Notes: generated by a model from the letters alone, not told the origin. Positions 17,855 through 25,867 are shown, counted from the first letter of the stretch. The stretch is DNA of 46,659 nt from Halothece sp964463655 (GCA_964463655.1 CAYXDG010000019.1:1-46659), one strand, 5' to 3'. Numbers and translations are program-made.

Positions 17855-18589
17855 ATGACATCATTTAAGGGAAACGCGATTGCTTCTATTTTTCCTAAAA
17901 TATGGGTCGCAATTTGTACTATTCTTCTGATTTTTCTCTTCTCTTCGGAAAGTCATTCTTCTTCTTCTCTTCCTCCCCCAAACCCTCATCCTCTCCCCCC
18001 AACCCTCGCGCAATGGGAAACAGTTGCTGAAGCAGGGGATTATTTTTCGGAAGTGGAAACCACCCCTTTGGGTTATTTGATCTGGTCAGAGTTTCCTGTT
18101 AAAGTATGTATTGATCTTTCTGCCTCTAAACAGAGAGAAGATTGGGAAGAAGCGGTTGAAACCGCGATCGCGCAATGGAATCGTTATCTCCCTCTGGAAC
18201 GAGTGCGTGACCGCGCTCAAGCTAATATTGTTATTGTGCGATCGCGTCCCCCGATCAATACCATTCGCAACCCTGAAACAGGTAGAATGGAGTTCTCTCG
18301 CGCTCGTACTGCTCGTACTCGGTATGAGTTTGACCTCAAAAACAGAAAACTGATTCATCGCATGATCATTGAGATTAGCCCTGATCAAGCAAAGATTCAT
18401 ACTCTCGCCACCGCACGCCATGAGATGGGTCATGCTTTGGGAATTTGGGGACATAGCCCAAATCCAGAGGATGTACTTTATTTTTCCCAAGTGCGAAACT
18501 CCCCTCAAATTTCCGATCGAGATGTGAATACGCTGAAAAAGATTTATCAACAACCCACTCGTTTAGGATGGGAAATAGTTAGCAATTAA
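17855..18589 (+). CDS. Putative secreted metzincin-type zinc protease
   Basis: Protein of 244 residues. An N-terminal hydrophobic signal or anchor (about 12-32, IFPKIWVAICTILLIFLFSS) is followed by a Pro/Ser-rich linker and a C-terminal catalytic domain. HEMGHALGIWGH at residues 189-200 matches the metzincin zinc motif HExxHxxGxxH of M10-like peptidases, and a Met downstream is not obvious. Likely acts outside the cytoplasmic membrane; substrate unknown. The TPR gene starts 18 bp after its stop, so the two are probably cotranscribed. Confidence 0.8.
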   Translation: MTSFKGNAIASIFPKIWVAICTILLIFLFSSESHSSSSLPPPNPHPLPPTLAQWETVAEAGDYFSEVETTPLGYLIWSEFPVKVCIDLSASKQREDWEEAVETAIAQWNRYLPLERVRDRAQANIVIVRSRPPINTIRNPETGRMEFSRARTARTRYEFDLKNRKLIHRMIIEISPDQAKIHTLATARHEMGHALGIWGHSPNPEDVLYFSQVRNSPQISDRDVNTLKKIYQQPTRLGWEIVSN

Positions 18590-18607
18590 TCATTAATAAT
18601 TAAACAG

Positions 18608-19117
18608 ATGACTGAGCTAAAAGAAGAATTGCAAACAGTTTATCAAAGAGGAAAAATCGCTTTAGAAAGAGGACGTTATCAGCTAAGTATTGAGGAGTTA
18701 GAAAAGGCAAAACAACTGAGTAATCCGCAGTCGAAATTAGGGGGAGAAGTCCGCATTTGGCTGGTAAGTGCTTATCAAGCAGCCAATCAAATAGAAAGCG
18801 CGATCGCCCTATGTCAAGACCTCATCAAACATCCTTCCCCAGACATTCGTAAAAAAAGTGAACGCATTCTCTATATTCTGAAAGCACCTGCGCTGAAGCG
18901 TCCTGAGAAATGGTTAACCAAAATTCCCGATTTATCGCAACTTCCTGAAGCAGAAACTGATAAGAATGTCTCTCGTCCTGCTGGTCAAGTTAAACCTCGC
19001 AAACGGAAAAAAATCGAACCAAAACCAATTGATCCCAGTGAAATCAACCGCAAAGATAATAACTTTATTTGGATTACTTTACTAGGAATATTGATCTTAT
19101 TATTCTTTTTTAATTGA
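18608..19117 (+). CDS. TPR-like protein with C-terminal membrane anchor
   Basis: Protein of 169 residues. Residues 5-95 form helical pairs that resemble tetratricopeptide repeats (YQRGKIALERGRYQLSIEELEKA, VSAYQAANQIESAIALCQDLI). A basic Pro/Lys-rich linker (RKRKKIEPKPIDP) follows, and the last 17 residues (FIWITLLGILILLFFFN) form a tail anchor with the TPRs facing the cytoplasm. The family is common in cyanobacteria without known function. Probably an adaptor on the membrane; the upstream metzincin gene is its likely operon partner. Confidence 0.7.
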   Translation: MTELKEELQTVYQRGKIALERGRYQLSIEELEKAKQLSNPQSKLGGEVRIWLVSAYQAANQIESAIALCQDLIKHPSPDIRKKSERILYILKAPALKRPEKWLTKIPDLSQLPEAETDKNVSRPAGQVKPRKRKKIEPKPIDPSEINRKDNNFIWITLLGILILLFFFN

Positions 19118-19283
19118 TCATTGATTGTTGGTTATAGCAATTCTTGCTTCGGTAAGGGACAAAGTTGTTTGCTGAGGGAACGGGAAGTAATGTACTTTGA
19201 GTGAGAGTGGGAGTTACTATATTCGTTGAATCAACTATTAACAATGAGCCAACCAAGAACGAATTGTTAATTATTAATTATTA

Positions 19284-19910
19284 TTAGCTGGCTTTGCGTT
19301 TGGGTTTTGTCTTTTTGAGAGGCATTTGTTCAGCAGAAGGATTGAGGGAAGTGCGACCATTGCGGGTCACCTTGATCATTTCAGTGAGACGGTCTTCAAG
19401 AGATTTAAGGACTTGATCCGCATACTCATCCGCATCGCGACGCAACTGCTCTGACTCCATTTGCGCTTGCTGACGTAACTTTTGCAGTTCTTGCAAAGTT
19501 GCTTGACGCAACTGGTCACATTCGTGTTGAGTTTGCGCTTGGATTTGGGCTGCTTCTTGACGAGCTTGCTGAACGATACGAGTCTGATTTTTAATATCGC
19601 TAGCTTCTTGATAGGCTTGCTGAAGAATCAGATCGCGATCGCTGTATGCTTTTTCGAGGATATTATTCTGTTCCTGCAAGACATAATAGGCTTCTTCAAA
19701 AGCAGAATCAAGGTTATCCCAAACTTGGTCAATGCGCTCAAAAAAATCATCCTCATTGACAAATTTATAGGGAGTGAGAGGAATATTATGACTATTGGCC
19801 ATAAATTCTTCAAGTTTTCCTAAAAGGTCTTGAATGATGAGTTGTTGCTTTTGGGAGGAGTGGTTGGGTTGGTTAGATTGGGATTCGCTATCGGAGTTTT
19901 CGCGTAACAT
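19284..19910 (-). CDS. Cyanobacterial coiled-coil protein overlapping coaD
   Basis: Protein of 208 residues. A short disordered N-terminus leads into a helix around 25-100 (IIQDLLGKLEEFMANSHNIPLTPYKFVNEDDF) and a long Gln/Glu/Ala-rich coiled coil (about 85-185: YQEASDIKNQTRIVQQARQEAAQIQAQTQ), ending in a basic tail KKTKPKRKAS. This resembles DivIVA/ATP-synthase-b-like coiled-coil proteins found beside coaD in many cyanobacteria; function unknown. Its first 91 bp (19820-19910) overlap the 3' end of coaD in another frame, so translation is probably coupled. Confidence 0.75.
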   Translation of the reverse strand: MLRENSDSESQSNQPNHSSQKQQLIIQDLLGKLEEFMANSHNIPLTPYKFVNEDDFFERIDQVWDNLDSAFEEAYYVLQEQNNILEKAYSDRDLILQQAYQEASDIKNQTRIVQQARQEAAQIQAQTQHECDQLRQATLQELQKLRQQAQMESEQLRRDADEYADQVLKSLEDRLTEMIKVTRNGRTSLNPSAEQMPLKKTKPKRKAS

Positions 19911-20371
19911 TTATAAACATCTTGGGCGACAGTTTTCGGGATCAAATGCTCAACGGAGCCACCAAAGCGAGCAATTTCTTTAACAACGCTACTGCTTAAA
20001 AAACTATACTCATTAGAGGTTGCTAAGAATACAGTTTCCATGTCTTCCCAGAGAGTTTTATTGGTGTGAGCCATCTGCAACTCTTTTTCAAAGTCAGAGA
20101 GGACTCGTAACCCCCGTAAAAGAACATGAGCATGACACTGCTTAGCATATTCTACAGTTAAGCCACCAAAACAATCGACTTCTACACCAGATAAATGCTG
20201 GGTACAGTCTCGAATTTGTTGAATCCGCTGCTCTACGGAAAACAGGGGCTGTTTGTTCGGGTTAGACAAGACAGCAACAATGACACAATCAAACAGCCGA
20301 GTACCGCGTTCAATGATGTCAAGGTGTCCGAAGGTAATTGGATCAAAACTACCAGGGTAAATGGCAAGCAC
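19820..20371 (-). CDS. coaD: Phosphopantetheine adenylyltransferase
   Basis: Fourth step of coenzyme A synthesis: phosphopantetheine plus ATP gives dephospho-CoA. Nucleotidyltransferase motif GSFDPITFGHLDII is at residues 7-20 (TxGH), VLLRGLRVLSDFE is the substrate loop, and the second ATP motif is SSSVVKEIA. Length is 183 residues against about 160 usually; the extra C-terminal 20-25 residues (TPIANPNLTNPTTPPKSNN) are low complexity and encoded by the overlap with the following gene. Confidence 0.94.
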   Translation of the reverse strand: MLAIYPGSFDPITFGHLDIIERGTRLFDCVIVAVLSNPNKQPLFSVEQRIQQIRDCTQHLSGVEVDCFGGLTVEYAKQCHAHVLLRGLRVLSDFEKELQMAHTNKTLWEDMETVFLATSNEYSFLSSSVVKEIARFGGSVEHLIPKTVAQDVYKCYAKTPIANPNLTNPTTPPKSNNSSFKTF

Positions 20372-20627
20372 AATTCTGCTTCAAGATTCAATAGGCTTAC
20401 AGTGAGGATTATAGTGTAGATGTGTCTTTATACCAAGGATTTTTTTCTTTCTCATCCTTTGTGTTATGTTCTCAGTTGGACGTGGATAAAATCAAAGATG
20501 ATAGTTCAACAGGAGATGTCGCAAGAACGAAGAGATTAATAGTAGAGCGCGATCGCACTCAAGGATCGTCGAAAAAAATTTTAAAGAGTACATCTCAGAA
20601 CTCAATCAAAAAACACAAAGAGAGGCT

Positions 20628-21395
20628 ATGTTTTCAGTACGTCGGTGGTGGAGTCAGAACGGTTCACAAATTCTTCTGATGGGACTCTTGTTGGGGACAG
20701 CAGGATTAATTCGACAAACCCAAGCGATGCCGATCTATGAGCTATATTATTGGCTTATGCGCCCGATTACCTCTGGTAGTGCGCGGAGCGCAATCGAGGT
20801 TGCTCAAACCAATCGCGAAACCGAATTAACCAATGCTAAAATTCAAGCCCTAGAACAGCGGGTTCTGGAATTACAACAACAGAATCAACGCTTAGAAGAA
20901 CTCCTTGAGTATAAACAAACTTATGCTCCTGCATCTAAAACCGCCCCCATTATCGGTCGTAGTCCAGACCACTGGTGGAAACAAATTATGATCGGGATTG
21001 GGAGTCGTGAAGGGGTGAAAGTGGGAGATATTGTTACGGGTTTGGGTGGGTTGGTGGGACGAGTGGAAACTGTAACCCCTCATGTGAGTGTTGTGTTATT
21101 GGTGAGTAATCCGAGTAGTCGCGTTGGAGTGATTATTAGTCGGAGTCGGGATATGGGCTTTATTCGTGGGGACAGCGATCGCACTGTCGTTATGCAGTTT
21201 TTTGAAAAACTCCCTGATGTTAAAGTGGGAGATGCGATCGTGACCTCTCCAGTGAGTCGTTTATTTCCTCCCGGCATTCCTGTGGGAAAAGTGATTGCGC
21301 TCAACTTAGAAGCTAGCCCCGCCCCAGAAGTGATCGTAGAATTAAATATCCCGATCGAGGAATTAGAGTGGGTCCTGGTGACAACGAACAAATAA
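20628..21395 (+). CDS. mreC: Rod shape-determining protein MreC
   Basis: Periplasmic scaffold of the cell-wall elongation machinery, anchored by one N-terminal membrane helix (about 13-33), followed by a coiled coil (about 63-95, EQRVLELQQQNQRLEELLEY) and the MreC beta-barrel domain (about 104-250) with VGLIGRV-like GGLVGRVETV and DVKVGDAIVTS. Length of 255 residues is normal. mreB and mreD, often neighbours, are not seen: upstream lies divergent coaD, and downstream the dispersed repeat and rnpB. ATG at 20628. Confidence 0.93.
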   Translation: MFSVRRWWSQNGSQILLMGLLLGTAGLIRQTQAMPIYELYYWLMRPITSGSARSAIEVAQTNRETELTNAKIQALEQRVLELQQQNQRLEELLEYKQTYAPASKTAPIIGRSPDHWWKQIMIGIGSREGVKVGDIVTGLGGLVGRVETVTPHVSVVLLVSNPSSRVGVIISRSRDMGFIRGDSDRTVVMQFFEKLPDVKVGDAIVTSPVSRLFPPGIPVGKVIALNLEASPAPEVIVELNIPIEELEWVLVTTNK

Positions 21396-21435
21396 CAAAT
21401 CACCTAAAAAATTCAATGTCAGGAATTTTGGAAGA

Positions 21436-21734
21436 AAGGGCTATAAACAGAAAAATAAAACTTAAACATTCCTTAATTAAGTTAGTCAAAATCTAGGATA
21501 TAATAGGAATGTGGCTAAATTAAGCTAATCGATAACCCAGATAGTTTAATAAATAGTCACTATTTGGCGGTGAGTTACATCGTTTCGGCTCTGTGGACTA
21601 GATAACGCCGACGTGACTAGGAGAAGCCTTTTTGGAAAGAAGCAGGAAGTGGATATCAAGTATAGTAAGGTTTCTCAAAAACCTGTCTAGATTTGTATAA
21701 GTTCCTCATAACGGCTCATTCTGGTTACACTAAG
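21436..21734 (+). repeat. 279-bp dispersed repeat, copy B (upstream of rnpB)
   Basis: Ungapped match of 21436-21714 to 2438-2716 with 17 differences, starting 40 bp after the mreC stop and ending at the rnpB promoter. In this copy the arms GTCAC and GTGAC can pair around CGGC/GCCG (about 21553-21620); copy A has one mismatch in that stem. Contains a perfect TATAAT -10 at about 21498-21503. Confidence 0.85.
21726..21731 (+). promoter_or_regulatory. Putative rnpB -10 box
   Basis: TACACT lies 4-5 bp upstream of the first paired base of the RNase P RNA (21736). A weak -35-like TTCCTC lies about 18 bp upstream, in the tail of repeat copy B. The -10 aligns with TACATT at 2728-2733 in copy A. Confidence 0.45.
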
Positions 21735-21735
21735 G

Positions 21736-22128
21736 GATAGAGGGAGAGTTGGCGAGGTGGTTGCAGTTCTTTGCATAATTTGACGAAGAATTGAGGAAAG
21801 TCCGGGCTTCCAAAGACCAGACTGCTGGGTAACGCCCAGTGCGGGTGACCGTGAGGAAAGTGCCACAGAAAAATACCGCCAAGTGGCTTCGTGCTAACTT
21901 GGTAAGGGTGCAAAGGTGCGGTAAGAGCGCACCAGCAGTATCGAGAGGTACTGGCTCGGTAAACCCCAGTCGGAAGCAAGGTCGAGGAAACTACGGTTGG
22001 TCTTTTACCAGTTTCCATTCGGGAGTACCGCTTGAGGCTTCTGGTAACAGAAGTCCCAGATAGATAACTACCCTCAAGGATTTAACCTTGAGAACAGAAC
22101 CCGGCTTATGTCCAACTCTCTCTTTATC
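21736..22128 (+). ncRNA. rnpB: RNase P RNA, bacterial type A
   Basis: Catalytic RNA that matures tRNA 5' ends. The ends form a 17-bp P1 helix: GATAGAGGGAGAGTTGG (21736-21752) against CCAACTCTCTCTTTATC (22112-22128), with two G-U or mismatched positions. The conserved P4/CR-I segment GAGGAAAGTCCGGGCT lies near 21793-21808, and AGTGCCACAGAAAA and ACAGAACCCGGCTTATG (P4 3' half) are all present. The 393-nt size fits cyanobacterial rnpB. Confidence 0.95.
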
Positions 22129-22197
22129 TCTAAGTTTTCTTTTACAGGAGAACTGCCTTGCACAACAAACATCACGAAAAAGTGTGACGGAAAAGAA

Positions 22198-23016
22198 ATG
22201 AGGGCAAATAGCTCTTCCGAAGTGGCGACAGAAACCCGCAGTTCAAAGACCGAGCAGGACGGCAGACCGCGCTCTCCTCTCCCCCAAACCCGCAGGTCGA
22301 AGACCGAGCGTGACAACCCATCGCGTCGTAGTCGAGAATTGAAAAAGCTGGTGGAACGGTTAGGTTTGACAGATACCACCGCAGTAGATTGGCAATTATT
22401 AGACTTAGCTTTAACCCACCCGAGCGCCTCTAGCATAGCAAATTATCAGCAGCTAGAATTTGTCGGAGACGCAGTGGTGCGTTTAGCAGCGTCTGAGCTA
22501 CTTTTAGAAACCTATCCTGAAGCTCCCGTGGGGGATTTTGCCGCTATTCGCTCGATTTTGGTCAGCGATCGGGTGTTAGCAGAATTCGCTGAAAGCTATG
22601 GCATGGATCGGTTTTTACTGATGGCGGGTAGCGCAGCAAAAAATAAAGCAGGAGCGCGGTCTCGTTTAGCAGATACTTTTGAGGCGGTTTTGGGCGCTCT
22701 CTATCTGAGTACCCATTCTATGAGTTTAGTCCGTCCTTGGCTTGATCCCATTCTTAAGGAAAAGGCGGATCAAATTCGCCAAGACCCAGCCCGTCAAAAC
22801 TATAAGGATGCGCTCCAAGAGTGGACACAAGCCCATTATAAGGTTCTTCCTCACTACCAAGTTGAGGAGACTGGACATGGCTATGATGACCCAGAACGGT
22901 TTACAGCCTATGTCTGGCTCAAAGATCGCTATTTGAGTCAGGGAAAAGGACGCTCGAAAAAAGCTGCTCAACAAGCAGCAGCCCAATGTGCTTATCAAAA
23001 GTTAACCCAATTATGA
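22198..23016 (+). CDS. rnc: Ribonuclease III
   Basis: Double-strand-specific endoribonuclease for rRNA and mRNA processing. Catalytic domain (about residues 50-190) has QLEFVGDAVVRLAASELL and LADTFEAVLGALYL with the metal-binding acidic residues; the C-terminal dsRBD runs from NYKDALQEWTQ to AAAQCAYQKL. Start uncertain: an ATG at 22108 lies inside rnpB, so I use 22198 (272 residues). Either leaves an unusual basic N-terminal extension containing two copies of a 24-nt DNA repeat. Downstream gene overlaps by ATGA (23013-23016). Confidence 0.9.
   Translation: MRANSSSEVATETRSSKTEQDGRPRSPLPQTRRSKTERDNPSRRSRELKKLVERLGLTDTTAVDWQLLDLALTHPSASSIANYQQLEFVGDAVVRLAASELLLETYPEAPVGDFAAIRSILVSDRVLAEFAESYGMDRFLLMAGSAAKNKAGARSRLADTFEAVLGALYLSTHSMSLVRPWLDPILKEKADQIRQDPARQNYKDALQEWTQAHYKVLPHYQVEETGHGYDDPERFTAYVWLKDRYLSQGKGRSKKAAQQAAAQCAYQKLTQL
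22232..22309 (+). repeat. Two copies of a 24-nt direct repeat in the rnc N-terminal extension
   Basis: 22232-22255 and 22286-22309 share AAACCCGCAG-T-TC-AAGACCGAGC with two differences, 54 nt apart and thus in frame; they encode TRSSKTE and TRRSKTE. Looks like inserted repetitive DNA. Confidence 0.7.
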
Positions 23017-23720
23017 ATCGTCCTCACACCACAGTTGTCTTAGCGATTAGTGCTGATGGTAAAATAGCGGATACAGCGCGATCGGCTGCAGCTTTTTCTT
23101 CTAGCATCGATCTCGCTCATCTGGAGAGACAAGTGGCGGTGGCTGATGCGATTCTTTTCGGTGCAGGGACATTACGCGCTCATGGGAGTGCCATGTCCCT
23201 GCGTAATTCTGAGTTAATCGCCCAGCGTCGTCAAAATCAAAAGCCCCCACAACCTATTCAAATTGTCTGCACCCGATCTGGAGAAATTCCTGTGAATATC
23301 CGCTTTTTTCAGCAAAAGATTCCCCGTTGGTTGCTCACAACAGAAAAGGGCGCGATTGCGCTACGCGCAGCGCCAAAGGCGATCGATTGGCAAAATCAGT
23401 CAGAACAACTGTTTGATGAAATTTTCGCCCCTGTTACCGATCAAGGAGAAATTGACTGGAAAAAGGCATTAGAAACCCTCAGCAGCAAAGGAATCGAAAA
23501 CTTAGCTGTTTTAGGGGGAGGAGAATTAATTGCAGCCTTATTTGAGCAAAACCTTTTAGATGAGTTATGGTTAACAGTGTGTCCAATTTTATTGGGCGGA
23601 AAAAATGCTCCCAGCCCGATCGAAGGCACAGGCTTAAGCGCAGAAAATGCTCAGAAATTAAAACTTTTATCTGTTGAAACGATTGATCAAGAAGTGTTTT
23701 TACATTACGCAATTGAATAA
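23013..23720 (+). CDS. RibD C-terminal-type pyrimidine reductase (DHFR-like fold)
   Basis: Stand-alone reductase domain of 235 residues similar to the RibD C-terminal half, which reduces the ribosylamino-pyrimidine in riboflavin synthesis with NADPH. Motifs are TTVVLAISADGKIA at the N-terminus, DAILFGAGTLRAHGSAM, and GIENLAVLGGGELIAALFEQNLLDELWLTVCPILLGG. No deaminase domain is attached. ATGA overlap with rnc indicates translational coupling. Residues near 114-126 (GAIALRAAPKAID) are encoded by a short palindromic dispersed repeat (23354-23385). Another related NADPH reductase role is possible. Confidence 0.8.
   Translation: MNRPHTTVVLAISADGKIADTARSAAAFSSSIDLAHLERQVAVADAILFGAGTLRAHGSAMSLRNSELIAQRRQNQKPPQPIQIVCTRSGEIPVNIRFFQQKIPRWLLTTEKGAIALRAAPKAIDWQNQSEQLFDEIFAPVTDQGEIDWKKALETLSSKGIENLAVLGGGELIAALFEQNLLDELWLTVCPILLGGKNAPSPIEGTGLSAENAQKLKLLSVETIDQEVFLHYAIE
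23354..23385. repeat. Short palindromic dispersed repeat inside the RibD-like gene
   Basis: Same order of blocks as 17807-17840 (TTGCGCTACGC, CAGCGC, AAAGGCGATCG), 2 nt shorter, centred on the palindrome GCGCTACGCGCAGCGC-like. Read in frame within the coding sequence. Confidence 0.6.
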
Positions 23721-23754
23721 GTAGGGTTGGCTGAAAAAGTTCATGAATCGGTTA

Positions 23755-24972
23755 TTATTCAATGATCATAACTGTGATGGTTTCTTGGGCTGAAATCAAG
23801 GTTTCTCCCATTGGAATCACTGCAAGAGCATTAGTTTGAGCTAAATTAATTAAATTCCCAGAACTATAATTTCCTCCCGCAAGATTAAATTGATATTCTC
23901 TGTTTTCGACAGTTAATTGTCCCCAAAGATAAGTTTCCCGCTTTCCGTTTCCTTTCAGGTCTTGCTGTGTTTTTGCTTTCATAAAAGCTGGCAGGATTTG
24001 ATTAGTTTGTCCTGAAAACTTTTTCAAAGCAGGAGCGACAAATCGCCAAAATGTTACTAATGCTGAAACAGGATTTCCGGGTAAACCGAAATAATAACAG
24101 TGAGGAAAGGTGGCAAAAGTTAGGGGTTTTCCTGGTTTAATCGCAACGGAATTAATATGAATTTCTCCACCTAATTCCTTCAAAATACTTTCAATATAAT
24201 CATAGTCGCCAACGGAAACGCCTCCTGTGGAAATGACTAAATTAGACGTAGAAATAGCACGCTCGATCGCGCTCTTGATTAAGGTTCTATCATCAGGTAT
24301 AATTCCCAAAGATATTGTCACCGCACCTGTGGCTTCAACTAATGTTTTCAACGCATATTGATTAGAATCGACTAATTGTCCGCGTTGTAAGGTTTGCTGA
24401 GGGGTTACTAACTCATTCCCACTGGAAAAAATGCAGACTCTTGGGGGACAATAAACAGAAATTTCTTGACATTGCATTGCAGCTAAAATCGCAACTTCTG
24501 GCGCACCAATTTTAATTCCAGAAGGTAATAAAGGCTGTTTAGCTTGATAGAAACTTCCCTGTTTACGAATAAATTGTCCGATGGGAGAAGAGGAAAATAT
24601 CTTTACTTGGTTTCCCTCTTGTTGGGTGTCTTCTTGGATGACAATGGTGTCTGCTTCTAAGGGTAAAATTCCTCCTGTAAAAATTCTGGCGACTTGTCCA
24701 CTTTTCAGGGGATGACGGGGAGGAACACCTGCTGGAATTTCTTCTATAATATCGAGAGTAACGGGTTGATCAGGGGTAGCGTGAGATAAATCGCTCGATC
24801 GAGCGGCGTAGCCATCCATCGCTGAGTTATCTTCATGGGGATAGTCTAACTCACTACTCACAGCCGTTGCGAGAACCCTTCCTGTTATTGATTCTAAACC
24901 CACTGTTTCAGTTTCTGTTAGGGGTTGAATGGTGTTTAAGATAATTTTTTCTGCGTCTTTAACGGGTAGCAT
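23755..24972 (-). CDS. moeA: Molybdopterin molybdenumtransferase
   Basis: Inserts molybdate into adenylylated molybdopterin to finish Mo cofactor. 405 residues, normal length. Landmarks are DYPHEDNSAMDGYAAR near residue 40, IFTGGILPLEADTIVIQED, the MoaB/MogA-like domain with STGGVSVGDYDYIESIL, KPGKPLTFATF and GLPGNPVSALVTFWRFV. Start taken at ATG 24972; a GTG directly upstream (24975) is equally possible. Overlaps the 3' end of the small upstream gene. Confidence 0.95.
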   Translation of the reverse strand: MLPVKDAEKIILNTIQPLTETETVGLESITGRVLATAVSSELDYPHEDNSAMDGYAARSSDLSHATPDQPVTLDIIEEIPAGVPPRHPLKSGQVARIFTGGILPLEADTIVIQEDTQQEGNQVKIFSSSPIGQFIRKQGSFYQAKQPLLPSGIKIGAPEVAILAAMQCQEISVYCPPRVCIFSSGNELVTPQQTLQRGQLVDSNQYALKTLVEATGAVTISLGIIPDDRTLIKSAIERAISTSNLVISTGGVSVGDYDYIESILKELGGEIHINSVAIKPGKPLTFATFPHCYYFGLPGNPVSALVTFWRFVAPALKKFSGQTNQILPAFMKAKTQQDLKGNGKRETYLWGQLTVENREYQFNLAGGNYSSGNLINLAQTNALAVIPMGETLISAQETITVMIIE

Positions 24973-25177
24973 CACTTAATAATAATTGCGAGAATTTGAA
25001 AATTACCTTTAACCCCTCTTTTCTTAAGACCCTATAATATGACTTTCTGCCACCAATTTCTTGGAGCAAGTAGTTAATAATTTCTTCTTTCTTCAGAGTC
25101 TCAATTTCTAAAGTAGTTAGTCGCTGAGGAGAACTCGTTTTGTTAATGGCAATCACTTCTGGTTTGGCTGTAGTCAT
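24959..25177 (-). CDS. Small hypothetical protein, 72 aa
   Basis: Starts with ATG (MTTAKPEVIAINKTSSPQRLTTLEIETLKKEEIINYLLQEIGG) and ends inside the first codons of moeA (14-bp overlap), which suggests translational coupling. Predominantly helical and charged; no signal peptide or known motif. I do not recognise it. The composition is coding-like and it precedes moeA in the same direction, but it could be a non-expressed frame. Confidence 0.4.
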   Translation of the reverse strand: MTTAKPEVIAINKTSSPQRLTTLEIETLKKEEIINYLLQEIGGRKSYYRVLRKEGLKVIFKFSQLLLSDATR

Positions 25178-25312
25178 GGCTTTAATTTAACTTGACATCT
25201 ATAAAATAAGTATAAATTACAAGCAATACAATCAACAAGTTTTAGTGACTGTAATCAATTTAGCGATTCTAAGCAAATTTCCAAGAGAAATCCCAAGCCT
25301 ACCATCATTCTT

Positions 25313-25339
25313 GTTTGATTCTTGCTTTTTGCATACAAT
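25313..25339 (+). promoter_or_regulatory. Putative promoter of the brnT-brnA locus
   Basis: A -35-like TTGTTT, a 17-bp spacer and a -10 TACAAT (25334-25339) put the start of transcription at about 25345. An ATG at 25342 would be at or next to the 5' end of the transcript. Confidence 0.4.
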
Positions 25340-25341
25340 AT

Positions 25342-25612
25342 ATGTATAAACTTTGAGTACGATCCCAGAAAAGCACAAACTAATTGGGTAAAACATGGCG
25401 TTTCCTTTGCGGAAGCAGAGTTTGTGTTTTTTGATCCTCTTGCGATCCATGATATTGGTCCTGACTCATTAGTAGAGGAACGTTTTATTGCATTAGGGAT
25501 GAGTAACTCAGGTGTTCTATTAGTTGTTGTTTACACAATGCGTGGTGAGATTTTTCGATTAATTTCGGCACGTCGCGCAACTCGTCGGGAGGCTAAGGTT
25601 TATGAGGGATGA
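25342..25612 (+). pseudogene. brnT: BrnT-family toxin, frameshifted at codon 4
   Basis: RelE-fold ribonuclease toxin of type II TA systems. The body FEYDPRKAQTNWVKHGVSFAEAEFVFFDP...GEIFRLISARRATRREAKVYEG is a complete BrnT. Its natural start ATG-TAT-AAA (25342-25350) is followed by one extra C (25351) and only then TTT-GAG, so ATG translation stops after four codons. Without the C the protein begins MYKFEYDP, the family norm. The in-frame alternative is a TTG at 25322, upstream of the -10 box and so unlikely. Either the toxin is off or the C is a sequencing error. Confidence 0.75.
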
Positions 25613-25862
25613 ATATGATTTTTCTCAAGGAAAACGTGGTGCTGCGATTTCTTCAAAAGGGAAAACTCGGATTACAATCTATTTGGATGATGAGATTTTA
25701 AACTGTTTTCGAGAATTAGCTCAAGAAAAGGGAATCGGATATCAAACTCTAATCAATCAGAGTTTAAGGGCTTATTTGAAAAATGATTCAGGTCAACCGC
25801 TTACAGAAAGTGATCTTCGTCGGGTGCTACGAGAAGAACTAATCAAAGAAAGAAACAATTAG
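25602..25862 (+). CDS. brnA: BrnA-family antitoxin
   Basis: Antitoxin of 86 residues that pairs with BrnT and usually represses the operon. The ribbon-helix-helix region is KTRITIYLDDEILNCFRELAQEKGIGYQTLINQSLRAYL (about 22-62), the BrnA signature. Overlaps the toxin gene by 11 bp, as is usual in toxin-first brnTA operons. Intact, which fits a locus in which the toxin has decayed before the antitoxin. Confidence 0.88.
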   Translation: MRDEYDFSQGKRGAAISSKGKTRITIYLDDEILNCFRELAQEKGIGYQTLINQSLRAYLKNDSGQPLTESDLRRVLREELIKERNN

Positions 25863-25867
25863 TCTCA

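Noticed and set aside
20422..20679. 85-codon frame upstream of mreC
   Set aside because: Overlaps the mreC start, has no family resemblance and an unstructured composition.
25322..25351. TTG start for an intact BrnT
   Set aside because: It lies upstream of the -10 box and gives a non-family N-terminus; the frameshift reading explains the data better.
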